Assembly (NCBI GenBank): GCA_963969345.1
Contig: OZ017768.1
Location: forward strand, 4,178,718 to 4,242,717
Direction: 5' to 3'
From: Turbatrix aceti
Lineage: Eukaryota > Nematoda > Chromadorea > Rhabditida > Panagrolaimidae
DNA length: 64,000 nt
The notes below the pieces were generated by a model. That model had not been told where the DNA came from and made no database searches. It was given only the letters and a program-made list of their open reading frames with translations. Of the stretch, positions 21,524 to 33,509 are shown one piece after another (the first letter of the stretch is position 1; each line of letters opens with the position of its first letter). The translations under genes were made by a program, and so were the position numbers.

Positions 21524-21669
21524 TGCTTCCGACGGGCGCAAAGGTTTTGAGTGGAACGTCTTGGATTGTGGAGCGTTGATAAATACTCGATCAGAAAGAA
21601 ATATGGAAATTTGATTGTGCCGAACGAGAAATACGGAAATTCAACGTAAATTTCAATTTCATGCGAAGA

Positions 21670-22466
21670 GGGGCGAACAGCCGTTTTTTTGTTCTTGAGC
21701 AAACGCGAACATTTTTTTCAGTGTTTGCGAACGAACAACGAACAGATTTTTAGCATATGTTATACAAAATTTTGTTCAAAATGGGCATAAAAAAGTAAAC
21801 TTCGGTACTATACGTTTTTTATGACAGTTTTCCTACACTTTTTATTGCCGAAGGCAATTGACACAGTATTTGCCATTTTTGGAAAAAATAACATCAATTT
21901 CAGTGTTCCGCTCTGGCCAAAATCGACTCTCGACTCTCGACTCTGACTCAGAGTCGAGAGTCGAGAGTCGAAAGAGTCGACTCTTTCGACTCCGACTCCC
22001 AGAATCGACTCTTTGACTCCGAGTTAAAATAGGTTCACAAAAAATGCATCAATAAACGCCTAAAACTGCGTGCTTTCATCTTTAACGAGTTTTTATTTTA
22101 CAAAATCAAACATTTGGCATCAAAAATGGCTATAAAAGTGTATTTTTTTCAAAAAATTTTCATCAAAGAGTCGACTCCAAAGAGTCAAAAGGTCATTTTG
22201 TAAAAATCGACTCTCGACTCTGACTCTGACTCTCGACTCTCAGAGTCAGAGTCAGAGTCAAAGAGTCGACTCTGAGTCGGAGTCAGCGGAACACTGATCA
22301 ATTTCGGCATCATTTAACTGATTTTACCTAAATTTTTGTTCGGAAAAAAATTTTTGTTTGCGAACGAACTCGAACAAAGCAAATCTGTTCTCGAAAAAAC
22401 ACGAACGAAAAATTTGAATTTTTTTGTGAACGAAATCGAACGAACACGAACGTTTGCCTATCCCTG
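21670..22466. mobile_element. GAAC/GTTCG-rich element interrupted by a nested insertion
   Basis: Both flanks of the inner element are rich in cgaacgaac or gttcg words and read as inverted ends: ggggcgaacag on the left and the reverse complement agggataggcaaacgttcg on the right. The inner element (21901-22296) splits it. Related words occur at 23940-24060, 54380-54450 and 57240-57320. Its boundaries are approximate. Confidence 0.4.
21901..22296. mobile_element. Non-autonomous hAT-like element with 8-bp duplication
   Basis: The terminal inverted repeats are CAGTGTTCCGCT and AGCGGAACACTG, perfect over 12 bases. The flanks are ATCAATTT at 21893-21900 and ATCAATTT at 22297-22304, an exact 8-bp duplication as made by hAT transposases. 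The 396-base interior has no ORF. Blocks of cgactct and its complement at both ends could fold into long hairpins. A decayed relative is at 14834-14918. Confidence 0.85.
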
Positions 22467-22651
22467 ATTTCAAGACTCAGATGTGTGTCGAAGCGTTCTT
22501 CCAATGTTTCCCATCTGGTTAATTTCTATTTCCGGCAGAAAACGTGATTTATATGATCTATCATACAACTTTTTTTTTCCGACAAATTGCTTGTTGAAAT
22601 TTTGCATAACCCCCGTTGCCGTAGTCATCGTCCGACGTTTTTTGTAGAGAC

Positions 22652-23595
22652 ATGGCCGCAGGCATGATCACGGTGTTGTCATGCTTGCTACACTCAATGC
22701 TCAGCATTGTATTTCTCTATTGGACGATCGTGACTTGTTGCAAACGACGCTCACATGCCAAGGTTCCAGAGACGCCAACACCCGCAACAACTTCATCAAC
22801 GCCACCCAAGAAGGGACCTACTGGCAAAATCCTTGAAGACCCCAACATCAAGACTATAGCTTATAAGTGAGTGGATTTTAGGAAATAATTATCATCGTAG
22901 AGTTTAAAAAAAAAACTTTGTGCTGGTTTGGTTTCAGACTACCGGCTGACAACATCTCCACCCAGACACAGGCACCCACGATCCAGCAATCAAAAATCAC
23001 GCCATCGGTCTTGCCTTCTGTGAAGCCGTCCGCGCCGCCGTCCGTACAGCCATCCGCACAGCCGTCGAAAGAATTGGAATCGTTGATGCAGATGAAGTCA
23101 AAGTTGCCTGGATCGATGAATCTTAACTCCGACCCAGGCAAACCGGGATCTAAGGAACGTATTGTGTCCATGGAAAAAATAAACAAAGACAGCGCGCGAA
23201 CTGACCTCAAATCCTTCTTCAAAGAGCCCCAGGGCATCGACAGCGATCAACCCGTGGAACCCGCGGAACAGCCGAACACCGGGGTTTCTGGATCGAGGGT
23301 GAAGAAGTCTCGAAAAAAGAAGACACGCGCACCCACGGTGTACCTAGACGACCCCCTCAATCTCGAAGACCGTACCCAGAACTGCTCCGAAAAGGATGCG
23401 GTAGATAATACTGCACAAATCAGCAAATCAACTCCCTCTGCTTCCAATAATAACGATCCACCTTCCCAGAAGGCCACCCAGCCCGACGTGACCGCGAATG
23501 ACCGGACCTCCGGGGTTATCACCCAGAATGATAATTCCATGACTTCCTCCCAGGCGACTTCATCCAACAAAGCAAGTAAATATGTAGATAAATAA
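22652..23595 (+). CDS. Single-pass membrane protein with disordered tail
   Basis: Exons 22652-22866 and 22938-23595, joined in phase, give 290 residues. An N-terminal hydrophobic segment (ITVLSCLLHSMLSIVFLYWT) is followed by CCKRR, which fits a signal anchor with a cytoplasmic tail. The tail is rich in Pro, Ser and Thr and has a PSVKPSAPPSVQPSAQPSK repeat. A basic patch (VKKSRKKKTRAP) and Ser/Asn/Gln-rich sequence follow. No folded domain is seen, and I do not recognise the family. Confidence 0.6.
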
Positions 23596-23753
23596 AAGTT
23601 GTTTGTTGCCGGGCGACGTGACGGATTACGAACGGGACTGACTGTTGGAGGGGGAGATTGATTCCTGGAAGATCGTTATCACTTGCGACCGTACATATAG
23701 CTAGCTGTATGAATAAGCATCGCTCTCAGCGATCGATATCGAGTATTGTCAAC

Positions 23754-26252
23754 ATGTTTCGGCTGAATTGGGTACTTGTTGTTGTTTGTGCACTGCTAGC
23801 TGCAGTTTTCGCCACAAGGCACTTGGATTACGATGACCAGGTATGTTTGAAGACACAGGCACTTGGTGATGCGTCTCACAGCGAATGTTTCTAAATTTGA
23901 AATTTTAGAATCAGTTTGATTAGGGATTTTAGGAACACGCAACGATTATATTTTTTCTTCGTGAACAAACATGAATGTTTCGAAAATTTTGTTCACAAAG
24001 ACGAACGAACAAGAACAACTTTGATTTCGTTCGCGAATGAACACGAACATTCTTTTTTACCAAATTTTGTTTATTCAGGCTGAAATACGAAATCTGCTTT
24101 TTTGTAACAATTTTTCTGAACTTTTTCTTTTTTGTAGTTTTTTTATTATCAAATAATACCATTTTTGACTAAATTTCTGTAAATGTACCAAAAACTGATG
24201 CATTTTTGTTCGTTATTAGTTCAAAAATTTTTGGCAGTTTTAAGACCTCAGAATCACAGATTTTGTTCTTTAACGTTTGAGTGCCCTGGAACTTTGAATT
24301 TTTGTGGACACGTTGTTTTGTTTTGGACGCAGACGTACGTACGTATTTACACCTTTTGTCTGTAGCCAATAGAAGTTGATACTTTCTGACTGACGCAAGG
24401 AGTATGTAACATTTTGTAGCATCCGTGGGCGGCGTGTAGTGGCTACAAAATTCAAAACACGTGTGCGTGCTGAACCAAAATCATCGTTTTTGCAAGGGAT
24501 TTGACCGTATTTTGGTGTCGTTGAATCTGCTTCGGGAAGTGAAGTTTTATTCAACCAGTTTTTTTTGTGAATTGTTTTTTACGCATGCACCGACTGAATG
24601 AGTGAGTACGTCATTTGGAGGACAATGTTCATTTTTGGAAAAAAAAAATCTCTGCACTGAAAAAAATGTTTTTGCAACTCAAAATCAAAGAAAATCAAAG
24701 AAAATACAAGTTGCAATTTTCAGACAGCCAGAAATTTACTTTCATTGGCAGCAGCGCCGTTTTCGCCAAATCCTGAGATCTGCGTGGACCGGATCTACGG
24801 TCCTCGACACGACTGGATCGTCATCGGCCGCGAAGTCGTTAACCTGACCTCCGGGGTGGCCGTTTCCGTGGTCGTGATCGACAGCGCCTCGCTCAACGAA
24901 ACGATCATCTCGCTCGCCGTGTCAGGTAAGCAACCGTGAAAGGTGATGGGGGTGGGTGGTCGAAGCAGAGAACCTCCAACCAGGTGCATGGCTGCCACGC
25001 TAGCGCCATGCGTTCTGAACTCTACGCTCTGCGTTCTACGCTCGGGACGCTACAGTAACCCAGGGAAATATGACACGTCTCTCGTGATCGACGAACTCTG
25101 ATACGAGTGCTCTGATCTGATCGGAATAGCCCTGGAATGTATGTGCACGTGCGTTTATCGTGCGCTCGCCGGGATGACGTCCGGATGATGACTATAAGCG
25201 GTGGTTGTCGCGCGATTTACCGCCGCGCTACACCAAAGAGCGATCAGAGAGCTGTTCGGGCGTTTTCAGCAGTTTCCGTTGAAAACGACTGACTGACGTG
25301 AGCCTCAGAGACCCGAGCGCTTACGGGACAACGACGAACCACGTGCACGTGTCCCGTGTCGCTGAATGCGTTGCTGGTTGTTGACTCGTCATCGACGTCA
25401 CGCCGGATTAAAACCGGATTAAAGCACGCCGAACACGCAGCAGATTGTCTGGCACAAACTCGAGCTTGTAGCCAACTCTGTTTTCGGCCCCGTGTTCATT
25501 CGTTCTTTGCACCTTGCTGTTTTTGACTTTTTTACGACGCGTACCCGCAAAAGGTGATGTTTTTGAAAACAACTACGCAGATAAATGTCGGGTCCATTGT
25601 TTTTTTGGAGCGTGCCCTTTGCACGGTTCCTTCCGCTTTGAACACGTGAACGAACACGAACATTTTTGCAAAAAATACTTTGCAGAAAACGACCTAAACC
25701 GGACTCTGGAAGTCTTCGCCCTGGCCCCGTACATACCCTTCTTGGACCTCGGTGACGTCAATGCAGTCGGCTTGGAATGGCACTATGCAGTGTGGAAACA
25801 CGTGTCCGCCTCGGTCTCCAATTTACCAGAAGGTAGACACAATTACCGTAACCGGCTGGTCCCTGGGCGGCGGTCTCGCCACGCTGACTGCCATGCACCT
25901 GCGTCACACGAAGACGGCCTTTAAAGACATCCGGATCGTGACTTTCGGCGAGCCGCGCATTGGCACGCTCACTTTTGCAAACATGGTCGATCGAGAGCTC
26001 ACTCACGCGCACCGGATCACGCATCGCGATGATCCGGTGGTGCACGTTCCCGCGTGTCCGACCATGGTCGCTGCCGTCTGCGCGCCTAATTCGCCGAACG
26101 GAGTGCACCATCACGGCATCGAGATCTTCTACGATAACGATATGCGCTATGGTGCGAACTTTGTTCGCTGCTGGACAGCCGACGAAGACGCTCGCTGCAG
26201 CGATGGTCGCATTGGCAAAGGCAATTTCGACGATCATAGGTTTTACTTCCAG
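23754..26252 (+). CDS. Secreted class 3 lipase, with a frame break; 3' end not resolved
   Basis: Exons 23754-23840 (signal peptide FRLNWVLVVVCALLAAVFA), 24724-24925 and 25686-26252, with an open 3' donor at 26253 whose partner exon I could not find. Exon 2 (ARNLLSLAAAPFSPNPEICV) matches the start of nematode class 3 lipases. Exon 3 has the elbow GWSLGG, TFGEPRIGT, the acid in HRITHRDDPVVHVP and the histidine in HHHGIEIFYDN, so the Ser-Asp-His set is present. The usual FRGT oxyanion motif reads LAVSG. Between about 25829 and 25850 the reading frame shifts by one base: W(x)2V(x)3V(x)2L helix residues are in one frame and the elbow is in the next. It is probably a triacylglycerol or phospholipid hydrolase, if functional. 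Confidence 0.7.
25340..25351. promoter_or_regulatory. Double E-box CACGTGCACGTG
   Basis: An exact 12-base palindrome holding two CACGTG cores, the class of site bound by MYC/MAX/USF bHLH proteins. It lies in lipase intron 2. Identical sites are at 32042 and 35140. Function is inferred only. Confidence 0.35.
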
Positions 26253-28123
26253 GTAGGTTGGAGGGAGAGTTTGCGCGAAGGCAGGCAGGAAAGGCGTCGT
26301 GCCCTGGGGGCAGCGTGGGATGCGCTAAGGCGCGTATTCTGCACTTCTTCTTCTCGAAAAATGCACGCAAGTCCTCAATTGTCTTCTGCTGTGTCCGGCG
26401 ACACGTCTCTGTCTCTGTCTCCGCGCCCCGTGCTGATTGCGGGCTTGCCAGTCAAATCCCCCTGCCAACACTCCCCGTAGATCACGCGAGCTCGCCAGTA
26501 CTTTGGCCGCGCCCGGTGAACCGGTGAACCGCAGTCGCGGGCGCGAGCGAATATTATGTACACGTGATTCGCACACCTGGACGAACCCCATCCCAGCCCC
26601 GGCCCGGCTCCGGCGAGACAACGCGGCGGCTGCGGCTATCACTTTACTTTCGTCAGCCGAGCACTCATCGCAAGAGTTGATCTTTGAGTCGCAAGGACTC
26701 GTAGTCGACTTTGTTCCGGAAGGCAGCCACAGCCGTGGCGGTGGCGAAGACGGGACAGGCGAACAAACAAAAGCAAAGCAAAGCAGGCTTGTTTTGTTTT
26801 GATTGCACGGGGCTGCTTGGCTTGGCGGGGGCTCAAAGGTCCTGGTGCTTATCAGTGCTGAAGAACACTCAGAGTGCATAAAAATGAGGATGACCGATGA
26901 AAAAATTCAAATCGAAATTGTATCGTATCTTGCGCAATTCTGATGTCTTCGATTCTAGCGGTTATAGGTGGCTGTGGGGAACGAGTCGTATCACTTTTAA
27001 AAGATTGCGCATCGTGACGCAAAAAAACACACACATACGCCCCAGGTGCTTGAAGGTCTTTTTTTTGTGCTGGGAGACGTGGGAGACAGGCGACAATCAT
27101 CACATTGCGCTCTTCGTCATCGCACTCACATCAGAGCTTCTTCCGAGTATGCATTTGAGAAACAGTTTGGTCCCAACAATCGCCACGCTTCCACGCTGCA
27201 CGATGATTCATTGATTCATGAGGCATAGGCAGAATAGTCGTAAACAGGTTTGACGATCCATTCGATTCATTCCTTGCTAGACGGACGAGACGGGTGATTC
27301 AAATCAAGGACATGTGCGCATGCGCACCTCAGTCAGCGCTGCGCCTACTGATAACCAGACATGTCATCCATCCGGCGCGGACCCCCGCTATCCTTGCCTC
27401 AGCGAAAAGGTCTCTGATGACGCTAACTTAAGACGAGGCGAGCGCCCTGTTTACATTTTACGTATCCGACAGCAGCCCCGGCGGCGGCATCCTGCGAACG
27501 AACGAACGAACAAAGGATGATGATGATGATGAAGATGTGATGACATTTTTTGCACGCCGCCGCTCCGTTTCGCTGCGGTCCATGACATGTGCGACGCATG
27601 TGGTCGCGTCCGCTCTCACACGCAGCGAGTAAACGCGACATTTGCAGCACGACGTGATCGTCTACGGCTCACGCGGATGCTCTGACGCGACCAGATCTGG
27701 TGCAGCGGTGCTGATGATGCCGGCTTCGGCGTCAGCGTCGGTGCTGGTACCTGTTCTGGTGTTCGTCATCACGCGCTACGTCCTCCAATCGTGACCACCG
27801 CCACCCCCGCCACCGCCGCCCAACACCACCAACTCCAACTTCTAAATTTGCAATTTGTCGTGTTTATCGCACACGGTATTATTCCGTCTGGCAAAAAAAA
27901 ACAAAAACGTAAAGAGATTATTTAACACAAGTCAAGGGAGGAGCACTGTATTCAAGCCCTGATGAGTCAAACAGTCGAACAAACAAACGAGTAACAAATA
28001 GCCGAGTAAAAACCACAAGCGGGGCCGAAAAAAATGCCAAACCGGAGAGCTGGAGGAGAGGGGAAGGTATGCCGTGAATGAGAATCTGCGAGGCGCAAGA
28101 GATTAACGTTGAGGTCGAGAGGA
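26253..28123. other. Region between lipase and MAX-like genes
   Basis: It probably holds the missing lipase 3' exon(s), which I could not identify, and the 3' UTR of the MAX-like gene. It contains a GAAC tetranucleotide run and a GAT trinucleotide run at 27494-27537. Confidence 0.4.
27494..27537. repeat. Compound microsatellite (GAAC)n and (GAT)n
   Basis: cgaacgaacgaacgaac is followed closely by a gatgatgatgatgatg run. Confidence 0.75.
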
Positions 28124-29977
28124 TCAGAGCTGGGCCGCGAGCTGGCGGAACTGGCCAAAGTCAACACCGGATACAGCAGACTGAGGCTGTGGCACGGGTG
28201 GCTGGATAAACTGCTGCAGGTTGCGGAGCTGGAGTATCGAGGAGAGAAGCGCGGTCGAAGTCGACACGTCCTGCACCGACGATGGCATGGGCGCGAAGGC
28301 GGACGTCGTCGGCACAACAACCTGCGGCTGAGGCGCGGGTGCTGAGATCGGGGATGGTGGCTGCGGCTGCTGCTGCTGCTGCTGCAGGCAGCAGTCCACG
28401 ACTGACTGGAACGTAGCGGCCGTTGTCGATTGCTGGGTGGGGGTTGAGGTCGATGGCAGAGACGTCAGGAAGGTAGACGTCGTCGTCGGGAAGACGGGCG
28501 CCGGTGGGGGTGGCGCGGGGGCAGCGACGGCGGCCGCGGCGGATTGGTTGATGATGCTGAGCGTCGCGGCATGACGGAGCTGCTCGCAGTTACGCTTGAG
28601 GTCTTCGTTCTCGTTCTTGCTCTCCTTGAGCTGGCTCTGGAGGTGCGTGATGTAGTCGACCGCTCGTTTGAGGATCAAGGCTCGAGAGGACTGAAAAAAA
28701 ATTTTGAATGAGAAATTTGTATGGTAAAATTAATTTTTTATGAAACAAAAAAAGTGGCGTGACTCCGGCTCCGATCTGCTACGAGCTACGAAATCAGCCA
28801 CCAGCGCCCCAACAGCGTGCAAAGTCCAAAGAACGCACGTGCGGAGCCTCACACAAACGTGCGTTCCACACGCGCGCTTTTTTGCGGGTCGTGTCGCCTA
28901 TTCTCCCGGCAGAACGAGCAAGCGGAGGCTGTTTGCCTGCGTCGGCGCGCTGCGCTCTGGCTTCCGGTCTCCGACCCTCCAGACTTTGCAAGTGCGTGTG
29001 CGCTGCACGTGGACTTGCACCGACAGGCGCCGGCTGTGGCTGTGGCCGCAGCCGGTTGGACCCAGGAAACGCCAACTGTTCCTATCCACATGTGCACCCT
29101 GTTGTGCCCCTATTTTCGATCTAGTATGCTCGGCTAGCTCACCTTCTCGCCTTCGAGGAGCGGGATCGTGTTTTTGAGGGCCAGGAAGTGGTCCTTGATG
29201 TGATCGCGACGCCGGCGCTCGAGTTCGTTGTGGTGAGCTCGGCGGTCGTCGTCGAGCGACGGCGAACCGGACTTAGGGGAAAAGTCGGCGTTCTCGTCCT
29301 GCAAAGGTGGCATATGAATGTTTTGCTATCTTTTTTTGAGTGTATTTTGGGTGCCTACAGTCTCTTTCCGGTTCGTCCCCCTTTTTTGACTTCGACAGAC
29401 ACGCGCGCTCGTTCGTTCGACCACCCGGGGGCAGCAAACAGCCTGGCACGGCCTGGCGATGCCCAGCCTGTTTTCGTGTCGGATCGCACACACAATTATT
29501 TTTTTGTCCATTCCAGAAAAAGAAGAAAGCGTGTGCACGCGTCCGGAAATTCCCGTCTCGCTTCGTGACGAGGCAGCAAACGGCACGGCGGTGGTTTTGG
29601 TGGCTTGTCCAAAAAAATAAAAAAAAAATAAACCATCCCTGGGAGGGGAGGGGGGGGACAAAGGCGGCAACCCGCGACCGACCGAGACCGAGACCGAAAT
29701 CGTGCCGGGCACGATTTCGGCTGACGCACAAAAGTACTCCCCGGGGCAAATTCGTCATAAACAAATTCACTTGGGCGACGAAAGCACAAAAGGCTGAGAT
29801 GAGAGTCTGAGGGGTCAACCGGATTCTGGGGAGACTGTCTAACCCCATCAAGGATTTAAACAAAAAAAATGAGAAAGAACTTACGTCGCTGAATTCGTTT
29901 TCGTCGTTGTTGAACTTGCGCTTGCGGAGCGGAGGCATGATTGCCGAAGAATGGATCGAGACTGCGTTGGGTGCCAT
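28124..29977 (-). CDS. MAX-type bHLH-leucine zipper transcription factor
   Basis: Exons 29977-29885, 29298-29143 and 28690-28124 give 271 residues. The basic region and helix 1 read [20 protein letters not shown], nearly the MAX signature, with His, Glu and Arg at the E-box contacts. Helix 2 and the zipper follow ([20 protein letters not shown], then [18 protein letters not shown]). MAX dimerises with MYC/MXD-type partners on CACGTG. The ~145 residues after the zipper are unusual: Ala/Pro/Thr/Ser-rich with a run of six Gln, ending in [12 protein letters not shown]. Human MAX is 160 residues. An acceptor (TTTCAG) ends 27 bases before the ATG; a 5' exon further upstream is possible. Intron 1 is 586 bases. 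Confidence 0.85.
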
Positions 29978-32041
29978 GATGCTGAGAGTGATGCTGTTGG
30001 GGTATCTGAAAGACAAAAGAGGTGATCAAGGGTCATGGGAAGCATACAAACACGAACACAACCACGCACACGTCTGATCGAGACAAAGTCAAAGACAAAG
30101 ACACAGGAGCAATAGTGGGAGCGCGACCAACCCGAATCGCAGTGATCCAAGTCGACTGAGGAACATCCGTGTCCGTTCACGACCCGCCACCATGCGCCCC
30201 ATGCGCTGACGGCGTTGTGGGGCGGCTGTGTGGTTCCTCGTCGTCGCTCTCTTTGTCGACCGACAACGACTGCCACCAGCAGTGCTGCTTGCGGCCCGCG
30301 TGCTCCTCCCCCCACCCAGGCGGAGGGGGCAAGCCAAACGACACGCGCACTCGAAGACAACACACGCTGCTGCTGGGAAAATAAGAATTTTTTTTCTTGC
30401 ACGAAAAATGTGTTCTAACCCGCTGGGCGCTGCTGGCTGGGGTGACGGGCGTGCTTGCTGCACATGGGGCGGGGTAGCGACAGGCGAGCAGCACGGGAAC
30501 CTGGACCTCTGATGTTCCCCCCGCTATCAGAGAACAGTCAGTCACCGCACCCGCCCGCCCGCCCGCCCTGCGTAGCAGGAATGAGAATGCCCATCTCGGG
30601 AGCCCTAGGGCCAGTCGCTGGATGGCACGCGGGGGATCCAGCCGGTGCCGTTGGTCGCCTGGTGCACTGCCACTGCAATGGTGCGCCTGGATTTTGTAGG
30701 GGGGTCAAAGGACATCACAGCCGGCCCCTGCTGTCAGTTTGCACTGCGAAGAATACGAGCGAGCAGTGTCACAAGGCGTTCACGTGGGCAGACAACAATG
30801 CGCGTAGTAGTCAGCAAAAATGTGATGCGACGCCGCCTCGGGATGCTTGATGGCGACTCTTCGCGCCCGCTCTTTGGTCAAGTTGGGATACTGTAATCCG
30901 ATCTGACAGTCATTCATGGTCGTGGTTGGTTGTTGAAAAATAAACAGCATCGGGCACTCTTCTGCGAAGGCACGTGGCAGTCAGGATGAGGAGCTTACTC
31001 GACTCGACGGGACGAGAAGTTCAGGAAGGTTCGACCGGCGAAGGGAAGGAGGAGGGATCAGCAAGCACAAGCACGGGCCAACCGTCAACCGTCAACGTGC
31101 CTGCCAGCTCCGATGAGCCAGAGCAAGCTCTTACTCACCCCGGAGGAGTGCAAACAAAAAACAGTGGAGGGGGACAGTTTCGAAACTGATGGTAGTAGGC
31201 ATCTCACGCAGCAGGTGGAGAAGCAGCGCACTGACTGACATGAGTCACCCCCTCCCCATCCCAGGCGTTCGACAAAGAGCATCATTCTGAAAATAGCCTC
31301 GTCATGGTGCTTCTGCCGACCTTCCCGACTCGGAGCACTGCAGCAGACAGACACAGACAGCGTTTTAGAATACACGCCACGTCGGACGCGTCGGCGCTGC
31401 TCCCGCCCGCTAATCAGGCTGCGTGCACATGGAGAACCCGCGGCCTCGGCCGTCTGCAGTGCCGCTTTCGTCACGACGTGTATAATCCGCCGACACAGCC
31501 CATGGTTGTCCTCGAAGGCACGTAAACACGTGGAGGAGAAAGACCACTGCGATTAAGCGGCCGTCGTGGCGCCGTGTCGCCGGCATTGCCCATCTGCGAG
31601 CCGCTCTGCCTGCCCCAGACAGATCTGATGTGAGTCGGCTCAGGCCTCTTTCCGCGTCCAAAGAAGCTTCAAGTCCACAGCAACAAATGCAGTGGGGATA
31701 AATTATCGTGGGGGGGGGGCAAATTACGGTAACTGGAAGCCAATAAAGGGTTCTGGAAGGGCAATGGGGTGCCCAAGAGTCATCCAGAAAAAAAATAACA
31801 ACAAGGAAGGAAAACGCCATGCCGCGGCGGGTGATAATGGGCTGCTTCAGCCAATTGGCATTCCATGGACAGACACGTTTTTTTTGTCGAGTTTAAAAGT
31901 TTTTTGACCACTTGAGACCGGCACGCAGGCAGGCGGACGTGCATGCATGCAGCGCGGGTAAACAGCGTGCCGCCGGAAGTGTGTAAACAGGAGGAGGCCT
32001 GCTTTCCCTTCCCTTCCCGAGGACGAGTCACTCCGGTCGCC

Positions 32042-32053
32042 CACGTGCACGTG
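32042..32053. promoter_or_regulatory. Double E-box CACGTGCACGTG
   Basis: The second exact copy of the 12-base palindrome. Its flanks differ from those at 25340, so it is not simply a repeat copy. Confidence 0.35.
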
Positions 32054-32157
32054 GGCCTTGGTCTCAGTCTCGAAAAAACAGAAAAAAACCGAGGTGAGCG
32101 GTGCAAAAACGGAAACGGAACATCGCAGACCTAAATTTTCTAGCCAACGTCATTTAA

Positions 32158-33509
32158 GAGGCAGTCCACGACAGGATTTCGGACGGCCGACAAGGCTTTT
32201 TTACAACTTCAAATGTTTTAAGCCAGAATTGTTCCCCATCCCTAAAAACCTCTAAATCACCGATGCACAGATTTTTAAACACATCGGATTCTGTAGTTTT
32301 GGCTTCTGAAAGGTTTTGACAAAAATCGATGCCACGAGCTTCGCTATAGAGGAAAAACGCTGAAAATTTTATGAGAGGGGTTTTGAGGGACAGGGAACAC
32401 GAAGTCGTACTCAGATATTTTTTATCGTTACAGTAAATGCTGATTACCGTATAAAATGTGTGGTTTTTTGGTCACCACTGGCGGGGTTCTCCGAGGGGAG
32501 TACATTGTGATAGCATATATTGTAGCCCGTGTTTCGGCGCTTCGAATGACGTAACACACGAAAAAAAGGAGTGACCGGAAAACGGTCATCCATGGGCTTT
32601 TATGGCGCGCACTCAAGAAAACGCGCACAATTTCGCTTCAAGTGACAAAAAAAAGAGCGTGCGCGCGCATTCACGGTGTCATGTTCAAAAAAAGGCCCTG
32701 AAGCCAATTTTTGTTTTTTATGCTCGCGGTCACTTTGGTAGACTTTAGCATGTCCCAAAGATTGATTCTAGCTTTTCAGGCTTTTTATCTGACAATATTG
32801 GGCATCGCCACAGGCATTGAAAAAAACATGAAACTTTCAAACGTTGTAACTTTGTGCAAAATGATCCGATAAAAGGTGCACGTGGCTTAAAGTTATATCT
32901 GGGACATGCCAAAGCCTACCAAAGTGACCGTGGATGTACAAAACAAAAACTGGCTTCAGGGCCTTTTTTTGAACATGACTCCTTTTTTGCGCGCGCAAGC
33001 TTGTTTAAAGAGAAAAAGAAGCTGATCGCGCGCGTTTTCTTGAGTGCGCGCTATAAAAGCCCATGGATGACCGCTTTCCGGTCACTCCTTTTTTTCGCGT
33101 GTTACGTCATTCGAAGCGCCGAAACACGGGCTACAAGATGTGCTATCACAATGTACTCCCCTCGGAGAACCCCGCCAGTGGTGACCAAAAAACCACACAT
33201 TTTATACGGTAATCAGCAATTACCGTAACGATAAAAATTATCTGAGTACGACTTCGTGTTCCCCGTCCCTCAAAACCCCTCTCATAAAATTTTCAGCATT
33301 TTTCCACTATAGCGAAGCTCGTGGCATCGATTTTTGTCAAAAACTTCCAGAAGCCAAAACTACAGAATCCGATGTGTTTAAAAATCTGTGTATCGGCGAT
33401 TTAGAGGTTTTTAGGGGTGGGGAACAATTCTGGCTTAAAACATTTTAAGTTGTAAAAAAGCCTTGTCGGGCTCTCCCCCTTATTCCGAAATCCTGTCGTG
33501 GACTGTCTC
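32158..33509. mobile_element. 1.35 kb palindromic element flanked by TTAA
   Basis: The left end GAGGCAGTCCACGACAGG matches the reverse complement of the right end, GAGACAGTCCACGACAGG. The two halves stay inverted copies for most of the length (for example ggcggggttctccgagggga on the left and its complement near 33155-33175, and the ccctgaagccaattttt block near the centre). Both ends abut TTAA (32154-32157 and 33510-33513), the target of piggyBac-type transposases. No transposase is seen. TATAAAAG words lie in the right arm. Confidence 0.8.

Noticed and set aside
29273..30016. 247-codon minus-strand open frame
   Set aside because: It is the first MAX-like exon read through its intron. The bHLH match is in another frame of the next exon.
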